Origin: Valencia hispanica
Lineage: Eukaryota; Chordata; Actinopteri; Cyprinodontiformes; Valenciidae
Length of the DNA stretch: 64,000 nt
Reading direction: 5' to 3'
NCBI GenBank assembly: GCA_963556495.2
Contig: OY747717.1
Span: 2,897,501 to 2,961,500, forward strand
Part shown: one piece after another, positions 47,195-57,445 of the stretch
Layout: the number at the start of each line of letters is the position of its first letter
Numbering within the stretch: the stretch's first letter is position 1
Made by a program: the position numbers and the translations under genes
The notes under the pieces: model-generated
Database searches by the model: none
The model's input: the letters and a program-made list of their open reading frames with translations, nothing else
What the model was told of the DNA's origin: nothing

Positions 47195-47700
47195 GATTCG
47201 TAACTATCTATTGCGATATATTCTTTTCTTTTCTTTATACATGTCAAAATGACAGTTTATGAACATTCTCACTTTAGCAGAAGAACAACTATAAAAAAGT
47301 TTAGAACGCCATTTAAAGAACATGTATTGTACAAAATGCATTTAAAAAATATTCAAACCTTTTTTCCAAAACATTCTACACAAAAACTCTTACAACATAA
47401 AGATTAAGATATTTTGAATAAATTAAAAGCTAAATGTTATTAAAAATTGTCCGCTTTCCTGGTTACTTCTACTTCTACTACTTTATAAATTTAATATCGC
47501 ATAAAAATAAACCTGCAGGTATTTGGAATTAAAATGCTTCAAGTTCAACAGGTTTTTTTTCCTCTCGTTAAATGAAAAACATAAAATTTTAAACTTGCAA
47601 TATGTCGTGTAAAGACGAACACTGAAGATCAGTATTTATCCTTCTTGATGACAGCTTGATGACATCATCTAAATGCGCAATCGCTGACTTTGGGGAAAAT
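47195..47700 (+). mobile_element. MITE copy (GCGATATATT family)
   Basis: TCTATTGCGATATATTCTTT near 47206, AAATGACAGTTTATGAACAT, TTTAGAACGCCATTTAAAGA, and GACAGCTTGATGACATCATC near 47649 run in the same order as in 62835-63530. A third, partial copy lies at 54600-54785 on the opposite strand. Confidence 0.75.
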
Positions 47701-47977
47701 GACGTTTTGGAATAGAAAATGATTAAATAAAATAAAAATTAATAAAAAATTATTTCTATTAGCAAACATTTTTCCTGTGAAATAATGTTTTATATAAATG
47801 CATTTTTAAAGTCTAATGAAAAATATTTCATACTAATGAGCTTAGAATTTTATATGCAGTTTTTTCACAATTTCATTGTCATTTGTCTATTATCTATTCA
47901 TCTAGATATTTATGAATGTATTTAATTTTGAGCAGTTTGGCGTTCCGTGGGAAAAGGCTGTAAAATAAAATCAATTA

Positions 47978-48545
47978 GAGAGCAACTCACCCCCTTACCA
48001 GAGTCTAACTCCGCCTACATTTCCTGTTTGAAAAATGCGCCAAAAGGAGGCGTGACCTGGCGGACCAGCGAACACGCGGGGGGGCGTGGTCTACGCTGTG
48101 ATTGACATGTTGACAGCAGCATTGCTGCAGTGCCAACTGACACGGATAGCGAGAAAGATGGAGAGCAACGAGAGCTCAGTTTGTCTGGGAGCGATCTTTC
48201 TGAGGTGGAGGATTTCTCTCCACCTCCTTCACCGGAGGAAAGGGAGGGAGGTTCTGTGGAGGAGGCGTGGCTTGTTTTATACTGCCGTCAGCCCTCACAG
48301 CAGAACGAATAGCAAAGCCCAATTCAAATTCAAGGGCAGTGTAGAGTTTTGACCTATAGAGGGTGCCACACTGTTTTTTTTTTTTTGCTAGACAATTATA
48401 TTTTTTATAAAAATGTGCTAAAACATCAAAAATGATGACCACACATGTAGACAGCACTATTAGACACTCATTTATACAGTTTATCAGCAAAAGTTGCTCT
48501 GCTCTTTAAATTCTTCAGTTCAGGGTTAAAAAAATTATTTGTTGG
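47978..48545. repeat. Interspersed repeat, copy 2
   Basis: Related to 30148-30440 plus 31140-31290. A 60-codon open frame at 48130-48312 (MPTDTDSEKDGEQRELSLSG, then SDLSEVEDFSPPPSPEE) is acidic and lies within the repeat. It may be a fragment of a transposon-borne ORF. Confidence 0.7.
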
Positions 48546-48803
48546 TCAGTTGCTCTTTAAAGTGTAACTGAACCCCCTGAAAAATCATAACCCCGCCCCC
48601 AGACAACATTTGAAAAATTCTACAAAGTGGGCGGTGCCAGGAAGAACGGAGGGGCGTGGTCAAGTGTGGAGGATGAGCGGAGGGGGGAACGTGGGGGTGT
48701 GTTCAGGAGGACAGTGACAGCTCGCTTCATCTGACACTGAAACATGGACAGTGACCAAAGCGACGTTGGCAGTTTTGCAACTGATCGACGTTCATCTGTT
48801 TTG

Positions 48804-49096
48804 AACGTTAGCCTATGTTAGCATCACCACTCAGAGACTGGACTCCTCCTGTCTCCCTCTGCCTCAGCAGCACCGGGCTCGGGCGGCGCCCTGAGGCCTA
48901 GCGCCTCCTCCGTCGTCACTAGAGATAAAGGAGTAGAGGGAGGCTTTATGGAGCCCAGCGGCCGCGAGCCGTATCAATTCGAGTCGCTGGCTCGGGGCGC
49001 TGAGTCAGCGCTGCCCGAGGCTGGTGCTGCTGCTGAGGCAGAGGGAGACAGGATGGGTCCAGTCTCTGAATGGTAATGCTAACATAGGCTAACGTT
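48804..49096. repeat. Inverted repeat of about 86 bp holding two copies of a coding-like segment
   Basis: The arm 48804-48889 is the near-exact reverse complement of 49008-49096 (for example CTCAGCAGC, GTCTCCCTCTGCC and AACGTTAGCCTATGTTAGCA), with a 118-bp spacer. The right arm on + and the left arm on minus both read AEAEGDR, then PVSEW, just before a GT. The spacer on + reads MEPSGREPYQFESLARGAES into the right arm. PYQFE followed by W resembles, from memory, P2X7-C-terminal-like proteins carried by fish transposons. Confidence 0.8.
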
Positions 49097-49169
49097 ACCC
49101 CTGCTAATGTGATAACAATGGTAACCTGAAAAACGCAATCCAACTCCAAACTCGCCACGGGGCCAGTAT

Positions 49170-49443
49170 TAGTGATGCGTCGGTCGCAAACGAACCGGCT
49201 CTAAAAGCCAACTCTTTGAAGTGGACAATGGGAGCCGGCTCGTCATTGGAAGCCGTTTTTTACATTTTTCATTCCCCCCCTGCTTGTTTTGGTACACATC
49301 GTTTTGCATTCATTTTGGTGATACATACACTTTAAGCAACAGAAAATCTGAGGAGCCACTTGGGAGGCGAAAAAGCCGGCTCTTTATGGTGAGCCAAGCA
49401 AAAAGAGTTGGCTCTCCAAAAAGAGCTGGAATTCCCATCACTA
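49170..49443. mobile_element. Non-autonomous hAT-like MITE (274 bp)
   Basis: Ends TAGTGATGCG and CCCATCACTA are inverted. Flanks GCCAGTAT (49162-49169) and GCCGTTAT (49444-49451) match at 6 of 8 positions, an aged 8-bp target duplication. The interior has paired AGCCGGCTC/AGAGCTGG words and no ORF. Confidence 0.82.
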
Positions 49444-49457
49444 GCCGTTATGTCTGA

Positions 49458-50195
49458 TGGCACGTTCACGCCGGTCAGCGCGTCCAGGCGTCTAATCGCT
49501 CAAACGGACGAAAGTCGACGCTTTAAAATTAAAACCCAGCTGCTTGCACACTTTGTAGTCTGCGTCGGCGCGTCGGGGCATCAGCGCATCACGTCATTAC
49601 GTCAGCGTGCCGGCGTGGAGTTGTCTGTTGCTAGTTGTTTACAACATGGCGGATCATGTCGAGTGGCTTGGGTTTATTTAATTAATGAAGCCACACAAGC
49701 CAGACAACGTCGTCTAAACACATAAAGTTAAAAGAAAAATACTTAACCCGCACTCAAATATCCTCCGATATCTTCCTCCGGATAAGATCCGACCTCTTCC
49801 TGCCTTTGTAAGAAGACGGGTCATACAATTCACGAACATCACACACAGCGACGATTAGTTGATCCTCCATCTTGAATGAAAAACTTGCCGATCCACCCAT
49901 GGAAGGAGTAACTACGTCAGTACAAAGAGTCGCTCTGATTGGTTGACGCCGCGCGTTTGCTGCCCGAAAGTTCAGTTTTCCCAACTTCACGCAGCAGCTG
50001 CTCCGACGATCTGTCAGCGCATCCCGGCACCAGGCGCGTGGACGCGCTGATGCCAGCTGCGCCGATGCGAGCTGCGCCGTTGCGCGCGACTTGCTATGGG
50101 GCAGCTTGGCGCCCACTAGATGCGTAGGAACTATAGACTTGTATGTAATCTAGCTGCCCGGCTGCCTGGACGCGCTGACCGGCGTGAACGCGCCA
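49458..50195. mobile_element. Non-autonomous DNA transposon with 32-bp TIRs (Harbinger-like)
   Basis: The left end TGGCACGTTCACGCCGGTCA (continuing GCGCGTCCAGGC) matches the inverted right end at 31 of 32 positions. A 3-bp duplication TGA flanks it at 49455-49457 and 50196-50198, as expected of PIF/Harbinger-type elements, though those usually use TWA. The 738-bp interior has no transposase; small open frames are GC-rich artefacts. It lies six bases from the preceding MITE's target duplication. Confidence 0.75.
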
Positions 50196-50198
50196 TGA

Positions 50199-50579
50199 TA
50201 GTTTTATCCCCAAACCCACGGGGCGTGTCTGTGAGAACATGGCTGCTGTGACAGTCGATGCCTGTGACGTAAAGATGTACCGCTCTCCACCAATCACAAA
50301 ATTCCAATGCAGTAGCCACCGTTCAACCCCAAGAGGGCAGCACTAAGACGTTTTTAGACCAAAAAGTGTAGAATTAAACAAGTTTACACGAAAAGGTAAA
50401 AAAAAAAATCCCCAGAAACTGAAAGACTGCATTGGTTAAAACTCATTTATACAGTTTAAAAGCAAAAAAAAAAATGTTTTGGGGTTTAGTTACTCTTTAA
50501 ATTCTTCAGTTCAGGGTAAAAAAAATAAAATAAAATCTGTGCCCCATGCTTTGATCCTACCCTGGACCCCCGCTGACGC
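50199..50579. other. Intron/repeat-derived spacer
   Basis: 50440-50525 (TTTATACAGTTTAAAAGCAA, then ACTCTTTAAATTCTTCAGTT) repeats 48470-48530. The rest is unassigned. Confidence 0.5.
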
Positions 50580-50607
50580 TAACTCCGCCCCTGCTGTTTG
50601 GCGGCAG

Positions 50608-50703
50608 CGGGAAAAGCTGAAGGAGCGCTTCATAGGCACGCGGCAAAAACTGCAGCTCCTGCGCGAGGCACAGATGATGAAGGAAAGATGGCTTCCAGAT
50701 TGA
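50608..50703 (+). CDS. Coding-like segment of unknown identity (possible exon)
   Basis: After a plausible acceptor (CTGCTGTTTGGCGGCAG) the frame reads REKLKERFIGTRQKLQLL then REAQMMKERWLPD and a TGA. The residues are highly charged and heptad-like, so a coiled coil is plausible. Codon choice (CTG, AAG, GAG, CGC) looks coding. The ending LREAQMMKERWL has a faint resemblance to the paralemmin family's LREKWLL motif, from memory only. No second exon was found. It lies about 430 bp upstream of the tcf4 A-type start. It could be an alternative exon, a captured exon in a repeat or chance; I do not assign a function. Confidence 0.3.
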   Translation, partial: REKLKERFIGTRQKLQLLREAQMMKERWLPD

Positions 50704-50744
50704 ATGTGGGAACTAGAATAGAATAAGAGCGTTTTTTTTTTTTT

Positions 50745-51131
50745 TTTCCACGTGCGGGTTTTGTGTGAGAGAGGAGGGGCTGCTTCAATCTCTCTCTCTC
50801 TCTCTGCCTACTTTGCATATTCCGCGTGCCTCGGCGCGGCCATATGGGAAAATGCAACTGAAGGAATTGACCGCGCGCAGGCAGGAGCACGCGAGCGGAG
50901 CGGCGAGACTCTGACATCAAAACAAACCCCGAAAAGTTTAGATAATAAAAACATAAAATAAGAAGAAGAAGAAGAAACGAGGAGCGCCGAGGGGCTGGAG
51001 AGGACGAGCCGAGCCGGGGAAGGGGGGGGTGGGGGGAAGAGAAGGCTGCGGAGAGCCGATAAAAAGCCTCCGTCCGACCGGGAGAAATAGCAACAATATT
51101 CGTGGTGGTCGGCGTGCCGAGGACAGGAGCC
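50745..51131 (+). promoter_or_regulatory. tcf4: Promoter and 5' UTR of the tcf4 A-type transcript
   Basis: GC- and CpG-rich block directly before the A-type start codon. Visible elements are a CACGTG E-box at 50749-50754, a CT-repeat (TCTCTCTCTCTCTCTC) near 50790, TTTGCATAT near 50813 (octamer-like), CCATATGGG near 50840, and a GATAAAAAG box near 51057. No transcription start can be placed from sequence alone. The CACGTG could let E-box-binding factors act on this promoter; that is inference. Confidence 0.65.
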
Positions 51132-51200
51132 ATGTACTGTGCCTACACCATCCCGGGAATGACGGGCAGCTCGCTCATGTACTACTACAACGGGAAAGCG
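51132..51200 (+). CDS. tcf4: tcf4 alternative first coding exon (A-type isoform)
   Basis: The 69-bp, 23-codon exon reads MYCAYTIPGMTGSSLMYYYN then GKA, ending in phase 0 at a consensus donor (GCG|GTAAGT at 51201). Human TCF4-A starts MYCAYTIPGMGGNSLMYYYN GKA, so only two residues differ. The start codon has a good context (GGAGCCATGT, G at -3). The frame is open upstream to a GTG at 51102, but the conserved protein begins at this ATG. The A isoform lacks activation domain 1 and the nuclear localisation signal encoded at 5425-6986, and enters the nucleus by dimerising with other bHLH proteins. Its next exon (VYAPSAS… in vertebrates) is not in the window. Confidence 0.95.
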
Positions 51201-51783
51201 GTAAGTAAAGCTTCCTCATGCCGGTCATCCTGCCGGGTTTTCCCGTCCTGGAAGGGTTGGAGAAGGAAGGAAAGGAGGGAGGGAAGGAAGGAAGGAAGGA
51301 TAGATAGAGGAAGGTGTGAAGGCGAGGAGGAGTGCTCCCTGAGATCTTTAATTCCTGGGAGGGGAAAAAGCAGCGGGAATGCTGGGAATAACATATATAT
51401 ATATATATGCGCCTTAATATTGTCACATTTTATTTACAGTAAAATACAATAAAAGGGAATTTTTCTTTCCAGTTTGTTTCACCGTATAGGAAAAAAAAAA
51501 AGAAAAACATGAATCCAACTTCTGTTTCCAATTTTTCCGAAAGAGCAGCAAACTGTAAAGGTTTCAATTCTCAACTCAACTCACGTTTTGTTCTGTTTTT
51601 TTTCTTTTCTTTTAAATTAATGACTGAAATAATGTTTATTTCCAGTATAGATGCACAGTGACGTTCAGGAAGGCTTTAGTCTAAACAAAAAAACAAAACA
51701 AAGATAAATCAGCAAAATGGCCAATAAATAACCATAAGATGTGGTAATGAACACATTTGAGAAAAGTAGCATTCCATTTAGTT

Positions 51784-51829
<46 letters not shown>

Positions 51830-53139
51830 GTGTGTGTGTTTGTCTAAATAGGCCCAAATCAGATCCAGATTTTTTTAAATCCACAGGATTTAATTCCAGA
51901 TAAATCTGTTATTCCTGATATTCCTGATTATTTTCTATTTATTTATTTAAATGCTGCATTTTTTTTTAAAGAAATGAAAACATGTTTTATTTCATTTTTT
52001 AATTTGTTTTTTATTTGTGGAAAGCGACACATTTTTTGGCAGTTCCTCGAGCTCCGTTTAAAAAAACGCTGTTAAATCATCCTGCAGGTTCGGCGTAACC
52101 GCTGACCTCTCATGACCCCCCAACCCCCCCCCCCCCCCTCCCAGTGACCCACACCTGTAAAACATCAGGAACTCAGGGCGGGAAGAAGGAAACACAGGTG
52201 GATTTAACAGGATATATTTTTTTTTTCCTGCACGTATGCAAACAACAGAAGAAGAAAAAAAAGCAGTGGAGTGGTGCCTTCAAGTCACAGGTGCTGGTGG
52301 GAGACGTCTGGGATTTCCTACAGATCCACCTGTCAGCCAAGTGTCGCTTCGTCTTCGGGGCAGAAAACGGGAGGCAAACGCGGCCGCACCGTTTTAAAAC
52401 AACCGTTAATTAAATTATTGTTTAAATGAATTCAAATTTTTAGTGAAAGCAGCAAAAAAAAGAAAAAAGGTTTTGCTTTAGGTTCCTTATTTGTAGGAAA
52501 CAAACGATGGGTTCGTTTGTTTCGCCCCCCTCAGTTTTCTGTGAACTTTTTTTTTGACTTAATGTGATTAATTCCTAAATCTTAAATTTTGAATTTCCGT
52601 TTGGTGTTGGAACGACGGCGACCCGATCGTCCGAACTCTCGACGAAGCGGGTCCTGGGCCGCTTTTTCTTGGTCCGTCTTTTGTGTTTTCCGAGCGGCGG
52701 CGCCCGGATCCGGCGACGCCGCGTGGCACCGGCGCTTTGTTCGGCGGCTGGCTGGCTGGCTGGCTGGCTGCTGCTTGGATGGCACATTGTGCCGACGGTC
52801 TTGATCCGGTGCCAAGCTGCTTTCAGTTTTAACCCTCCTCCTCCTCCTCCTGCCTGTTTGCGCCCGCTGACTGCTGGCAGAGCGACACGGAAAATCAAAC
52901 CCGTTTTTGTGTTGTTGTTTTTTATTAGTAGTAGTTTGGGAACAGTTTCTCCTTTTTTTTTTTTAGGATCTGCGAAGCATCCTGGGTTTTCCTGCTGCTG
53001 GATGAAAACAGGCTCTGGTTGGCCTGCAAGAAAGGAAAGGAAAGGAAAGGAAAGTGGAGCGAGGAGGAAAACTGGGGCAGAGTTGTTGGTTTCTTTAAAA
53101 TAAAATAAAAGGGTTGGATGTTTCTGCTGCGAGAGAAGC
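51201..53139. other. Start of the following intron; microsatellites
   Basis: (TA)n at about 51788-51828, a C14 run near 52127, GGCT repeats near 52746, CTCCTCCTCCTCCTCC near 52836, and GAAAG repeats near 53033. GC content is raised at 52590-52870. A 214-codon minus-strand open frame here has low-complexity content and no recognisable domain, so it is not called. Confidence 0.6.
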
Positions 53140-53430
53140 AGCGAGCCTCTGCATCGAGCGGAGCCGGGAGAGAGGAGGAGGAGGAGGAGGTGGTGTGAAG
53201 CCGAGGGCCGAGGCCTCATCAGCCCCCGAATAGCGGCTGTCGGCTCACTAACTTAAGCCGCGGCGGTTTAATGAGGCAGCAGAAAGCTGGGCTAAAAACA
53301 AAAGGCCTCATTTAAAGGCGGCCCGGCCGGCCGGCTATTGTGATGCTGACGCGGCGTTTGAATATTCAGCAAGTTTTAATTAGGAGGATCCCGGAGCAGC
53401 GTGCCAGGATCCTGCAGTCCGCTCGTCTGC
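53140..53430. promoter_or_regulatory. Candidate conserved non-coding element (strongest composition)
   Basis: Motif-dense, repeat-free block: CTAACTTAAGCCGCGGCGGT, TTTAATGAGGCAGCAG, GCCTCATTTAAAGGCGG and TGAATATTCAGCAAGTTTTAATTAGG near 53360. It lies 2 kb downstream of the internal promoter. Inference from composition and position. Confidence 0.4.
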
Positions 53431-53799
53431 AGCCTTTGTTTTAATTTTATTTAAATAATCACACGGAAAAAATAAAAATTTAGTCTCCAACTCCTATAAA
53501 TAAAACGATAAAATGAAGAGGGAAAAAATAAAATAAATAAATAAATGTTTTTTAAATTTTGTTTTCACTTGATTTCTAATTTTGGAAGAAGAAGAAAAAA
53601 CCATTTGCTAAAATAGTTGGTTTCATTTCCTGCTTAAAGGTGGATTGATGACATTTAAAAAAGAATTTAACTTTAACAAGTAAATAGATGATTGGTTAAA
53701 TAAAAAGGGGATGTTCTTTCGCCTTCAGCCGAGCGGACTCGGGTGGAAAGATGGCGGCCGGTGGACTCGGAGGACTGACCGAGTCCGTGCTGAGCGCCC
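53431..53799. other. Intron sequence, nothing recognised
   Basis: AT-rich with A-runs. Confidence 0.4.
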
Positions 53800-53870
53800 A
53801 GTAGGCTGGAATTAGAGCGCAGCATGTTATGCAATTAAACATTTATTAATAGACGCATTGTGAGTGTGTG
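53800..53870. promoter_or_regulatory. Candidate conserved non-coding element
   Basis: CATGTTATGCAATTAAACAT followed by TTATTAATAGACGCATTGTG: dense homeodomain-type sites between simple sequence. Inference only. Confidence 0.35.
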
Positions 53871-54599
53871 TGTGTCTCTCAATAACAAAATGAATTTGCT
53901 CTCAGATTTGTCATTTTTTGTTTATTTCTAATCTCAACCGTGTTGCCTGTTAATTTTTTCTTTAGTTGTGGTGAAACCGTCCGCCACCTTGCGGTGAGCG
54001 TGTTTCTCGTTTCTTACGCTTGGTGCTTTTATTTTGAAGGTGTACGGTGACTTGATGCAGGAGTCCGAACCCCCGTCCGGATGTGTGTGTGTGTGTGTGT
54101 GTGTGGTCCGTCTGGTCCAGTTAAAGCCCTACACATCATTCCAGCTTAAACTTAATCCCACCGGATCAGATTATCTGACACCGATGCCGCTGATGCACAA
54201 AGATGCACTAAACACAGCTGAAACCAACACAAATACACACTCATGCAACCATATGTACACACACATATATATATGTGCCTTGATGTTTTTTATTTATATA
54301 TATAAATAAATAAAAGAAACCTGTTAAACTAGAAGCATTTTTAATTCAAATATGTGCAGCTTTATTTTAGTGCGATAATAAATTTATAAATAAGTGGTCA
54401 GGAAAGCAGGAAGGAATTTTCTATTTATATTTTGCACTTTATTTCAAACTATTTAGAATTTTGTATTTTCACAACATTTAGCTTGCATTTCATTTAAAAT
54501 ATCTAAATCTTAATTTACGTTATGGTAATTTGCATTGTTTGGACAAAGATTTGTAGCACAGCTAAAAAATTACTTCAAAGGTTTTGTATTTAAAAACAA
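53871..54599. other. Intron sequence with (TG)n
   Basis: TG repeats near 54080 and a TATATA stretch near 54265-54305. No exon. Confidence 0.5.
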
Positions 54600-54785
54600 A
54601 ACAATTTGGCCATTAAATGATCTTTAAATGGCGTTCTATAGTTTTTTTCTGCTGCAGTGCATCAGGCGTGTGAGAATGTTTCATTTTGACATATACTAAC
54701 AGAAGAAAACAATATATCGTAGTAAATACGGTTACTGCACATGCCTCAGATTATATCGCATTAACGATCTAGCCCTAGCGTTAAA
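54600..54785 (-). mobile_element. Partial MITE copy (GCGATATATT family), reverse orientation
   Basis: Reverse complement of the element at 62835: TTTAAATGGCGTTCTATAGT, GAGAATGTTTCATTTTGAC, and AACAATATATCGTAG near 54709, ending in ATCTAGCCCTA, which is the inverted terminus AGGGC. Confidence 0.65.
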
Positions 54786-57400
54786 CCCTCGTTATGGCCG
54801 GAAGTTGGGGCTCCATGGAGGAGAAGGCCGGGTTGGAAGGATCCTACGGAAACGGATGAGTTTTATCCACTGGACCGGACTTACTGATGCGCTGGGAAAC
54901 ATGTTGCTCAGCTTATTCAAGATCATTTAAGATGCTCTTTATTCATTCTTTAACCTGAATCATGTTCAAAATGATGCATTTAAAGCACTTTTTGACTTTT
55001 AGAATACTTTTCTGAACGATACGTTTGGTCACTTTTATTTTGAACTTAGCGTTTCGGTGGCGTAGGAGCCGAAGTGTTTACACTGTTTCTACATCACATC
55101 TGATGTCACCAGGTAACCCGCACTTTTACACGCAGGGCAACATTCGGGTCACGGTAACCCGAGGTGTGAAACGCTAAAACCAAATCCGGTCCATTTTTAC
55201 CGTTTCGTATCGTGTTTACGAGACTAAAATTCCAAATATATTCAAACAAAAAATGTTTTTGGTTTTGTATCAGATAAAAAAAAAAAATTGGGGGGGATAT
55301 TTTAAATTCTGGATGTTGGTTCTCCTGACTTTGGGAATCCGACGTTCGTAAATCGGACTCTAAAGGGATGAGCTGGTGTTTTTATGACCGTGGGAAATGA
55401 CTTTGAATTGGAGTGGTTGTTCCAGTCTTCCACGGAGCTTCAGTCGCTCCAGAAGGAGTAAAATATGGAGCTTCTCAGTGGGAAAAACCAGGAATAACCG
55501 GAAGTCTGGGGCAGTTTTTGGCTTAAAGCTCCACTTGGGCCGACGTCTGGTAAACATGAGCTGCAGCTCGGGGAGGACGCCGCGGAAAGCACCGAGAAAG
55601 TGGAACATGTTGCTGCTAACATGATACAACAACAACAAAGACGCTTCGTTCACAACTAAAGAGCAAAACATTTGATGTATTTTGTACGTTTCACGCTGCA
55701 TGGCTGAAACACGTAGCTGCAGCCATGATGTTTCTGCCGGTCCGTCCCCTTAAAATGTCAGTGCGGCACGACTGACTTTTATGTTTTTCTCATTTAATTA
55801 TGAAAAAGAACCGAGTTTTGAACGCTTTTGGATCGCTATCAGTTTTGCACGTTTCACTTCGCAGTTAATCAATTTATGGTGAATCGGCACGCCTCTAAAC
55901 ATACACCTAACGTTTAAGGTTTTCAGCCAGAAACAGGAAGGAAATGTCCTTCATTCCATCCCATAGTATGTGGCGTAGAGCAGCGTACTCATAGCTGGTA
56001 GATTAGTTTCTGTGTATGACAGGTGGCAAACATCCCATTGGTCAATCTGACGCAGAAACTATGAAAACGCTGAAAAGTTACAGTTCTGTATTAAACTGAC
56101 AGTAAAGAAAAAAAACAAAGACTGGAGTATAAACTTTAAGTGTCTTTGGGAGAATGCTGCTTTTTATTTTTGTTTTACTTTGAATAGAAAAATATATCTT
56201 ATTTTCTCAGAATATAATTTCAGATTTTTGTGTAATTTCTGTCCTGTAAGACTTAAAAAGGGAGCTAATGTTGTTACAGGTTTATTTTCTGATATAGAAA
56301 ACTAATTATTTCTATTTAGTTTTTAAAGTCATTTCTGTAATGGCTGACTTGTAAAAGCCGATCTAAAGTTTATTTAATTTTTCTTTTTAACTAAATAGAG
56401 CAGGAATACTTTAAATATGTTAAAATCAAAAATATTCATTTAGTGAACAGAAAATGATTGACGTGTTTAAGGATTGGACCAAGTTTCCCTTTTTTATGGA
56501 AATCAAAATATGGTCGCCCTATATTATATTTAAATTTCCAACACACATTTCCTTTAGCTTTCATTGAAAATATGACCTTGATGTGTGATTATGAAACATA
56601 TTTTGGACTTGTGTTGGTTTTATTTGTTGTTTGACATGAACAACAGATTAAGAGTAGAAATTGGTAGAAATAATCGTTTTATAGTCTAATCGAAATCGTG
56701 AAGCACCCAAGATGGACCAGCCCTACTGATGTTGTGGCACTAAAACAGCCTGCTGGTTGGGTTTGGATGGTTATTAGCAGCTAGAGTTTGAATTTATAAA
56801 ATCCCTGTGGGTTGTCCCAGTTAATCTGACATCAAAAGACATTAGAAAAAATCAATAAGGAACTCAACTTTAATCTGCAGAATCTTCAAAAAGACATTTT
56901 CTTTTAAATGAATGACTAAAATTCACTAGCTGTACCTCACAGAAGGCATGAAAGACTTAAAATTGGAGCTGCACAATAAATCCAATCATTGCAATATTTG
57001 GTGTATCGTTGTATTCGAGGTGCCATGCGTTCAGACTCTGCATGCCAGCTGCATATTTTCCCACTTGGATGGACCTGTAGATATAAAACGGGTAGAATGT
57101 ATTCACCCAGATCCTGCAGAGAGTAGAGAGGATCTCAGGATGATGGAGAAGATGAATCAGCCTCTTAATATTAAAATAAATCACCAAACTGGACTTTTTG
57201 TTTGCAGTCTATCTACAACATAAACTCTCATTCATCTCATATTTGTTGCTTTAGAGCGACTCAGGTGCCAAACGTGGCTCTTTGTCATGGAGACTCTGGT
57301 CAGTTTTACTGTTGTTGTTTTTTTTTTTTTGTGTGTGTGTTTTTTTTTATGCCCTTGACTTCGGTGTGCAAGGTCGCAGCTGCCAAAACACTGAGCATGC
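54786..57400. other. Intron sequence, minor repeat scraps only
   Basis: GATGGACCAGCCCTACTGAT near 56711 and GGAGCTGCACAATAAATCC near 56965 look like ends of short dispersed elements, but no pairs of termini were resolved. No exon. Confidence 0.4.
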
Positions 57401-57445
57401 TCGTCTCACACACACACACACACTCCTAAACGTGTGTGTGTGTGT
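57401..57445. repeat. (CA)n-(GT)n head-to-head palindrome
   Basis: A 17-nt CA run (57407-57423) is followed after about 8 bases (TCCTAAAC) by a 14-nt GT run. A hairpin or Z-DNA-prone structure. Confidence 0.9.

Noticed and set aside
48130..48312. An acidic 60-codon open frame as a host gene
   Set aside because: It lies inside an interspersed repeat whose related copy at 30.2 kb lacks the frame; described as part of that repeat.
52575..53219. A 214-codon minus-strand open frame
   Set aside because: Low-complexity content (poly-Leu, Ser/Ala/Gln runs), overlapping several microsatellites, no recognisable domain and no splice context.
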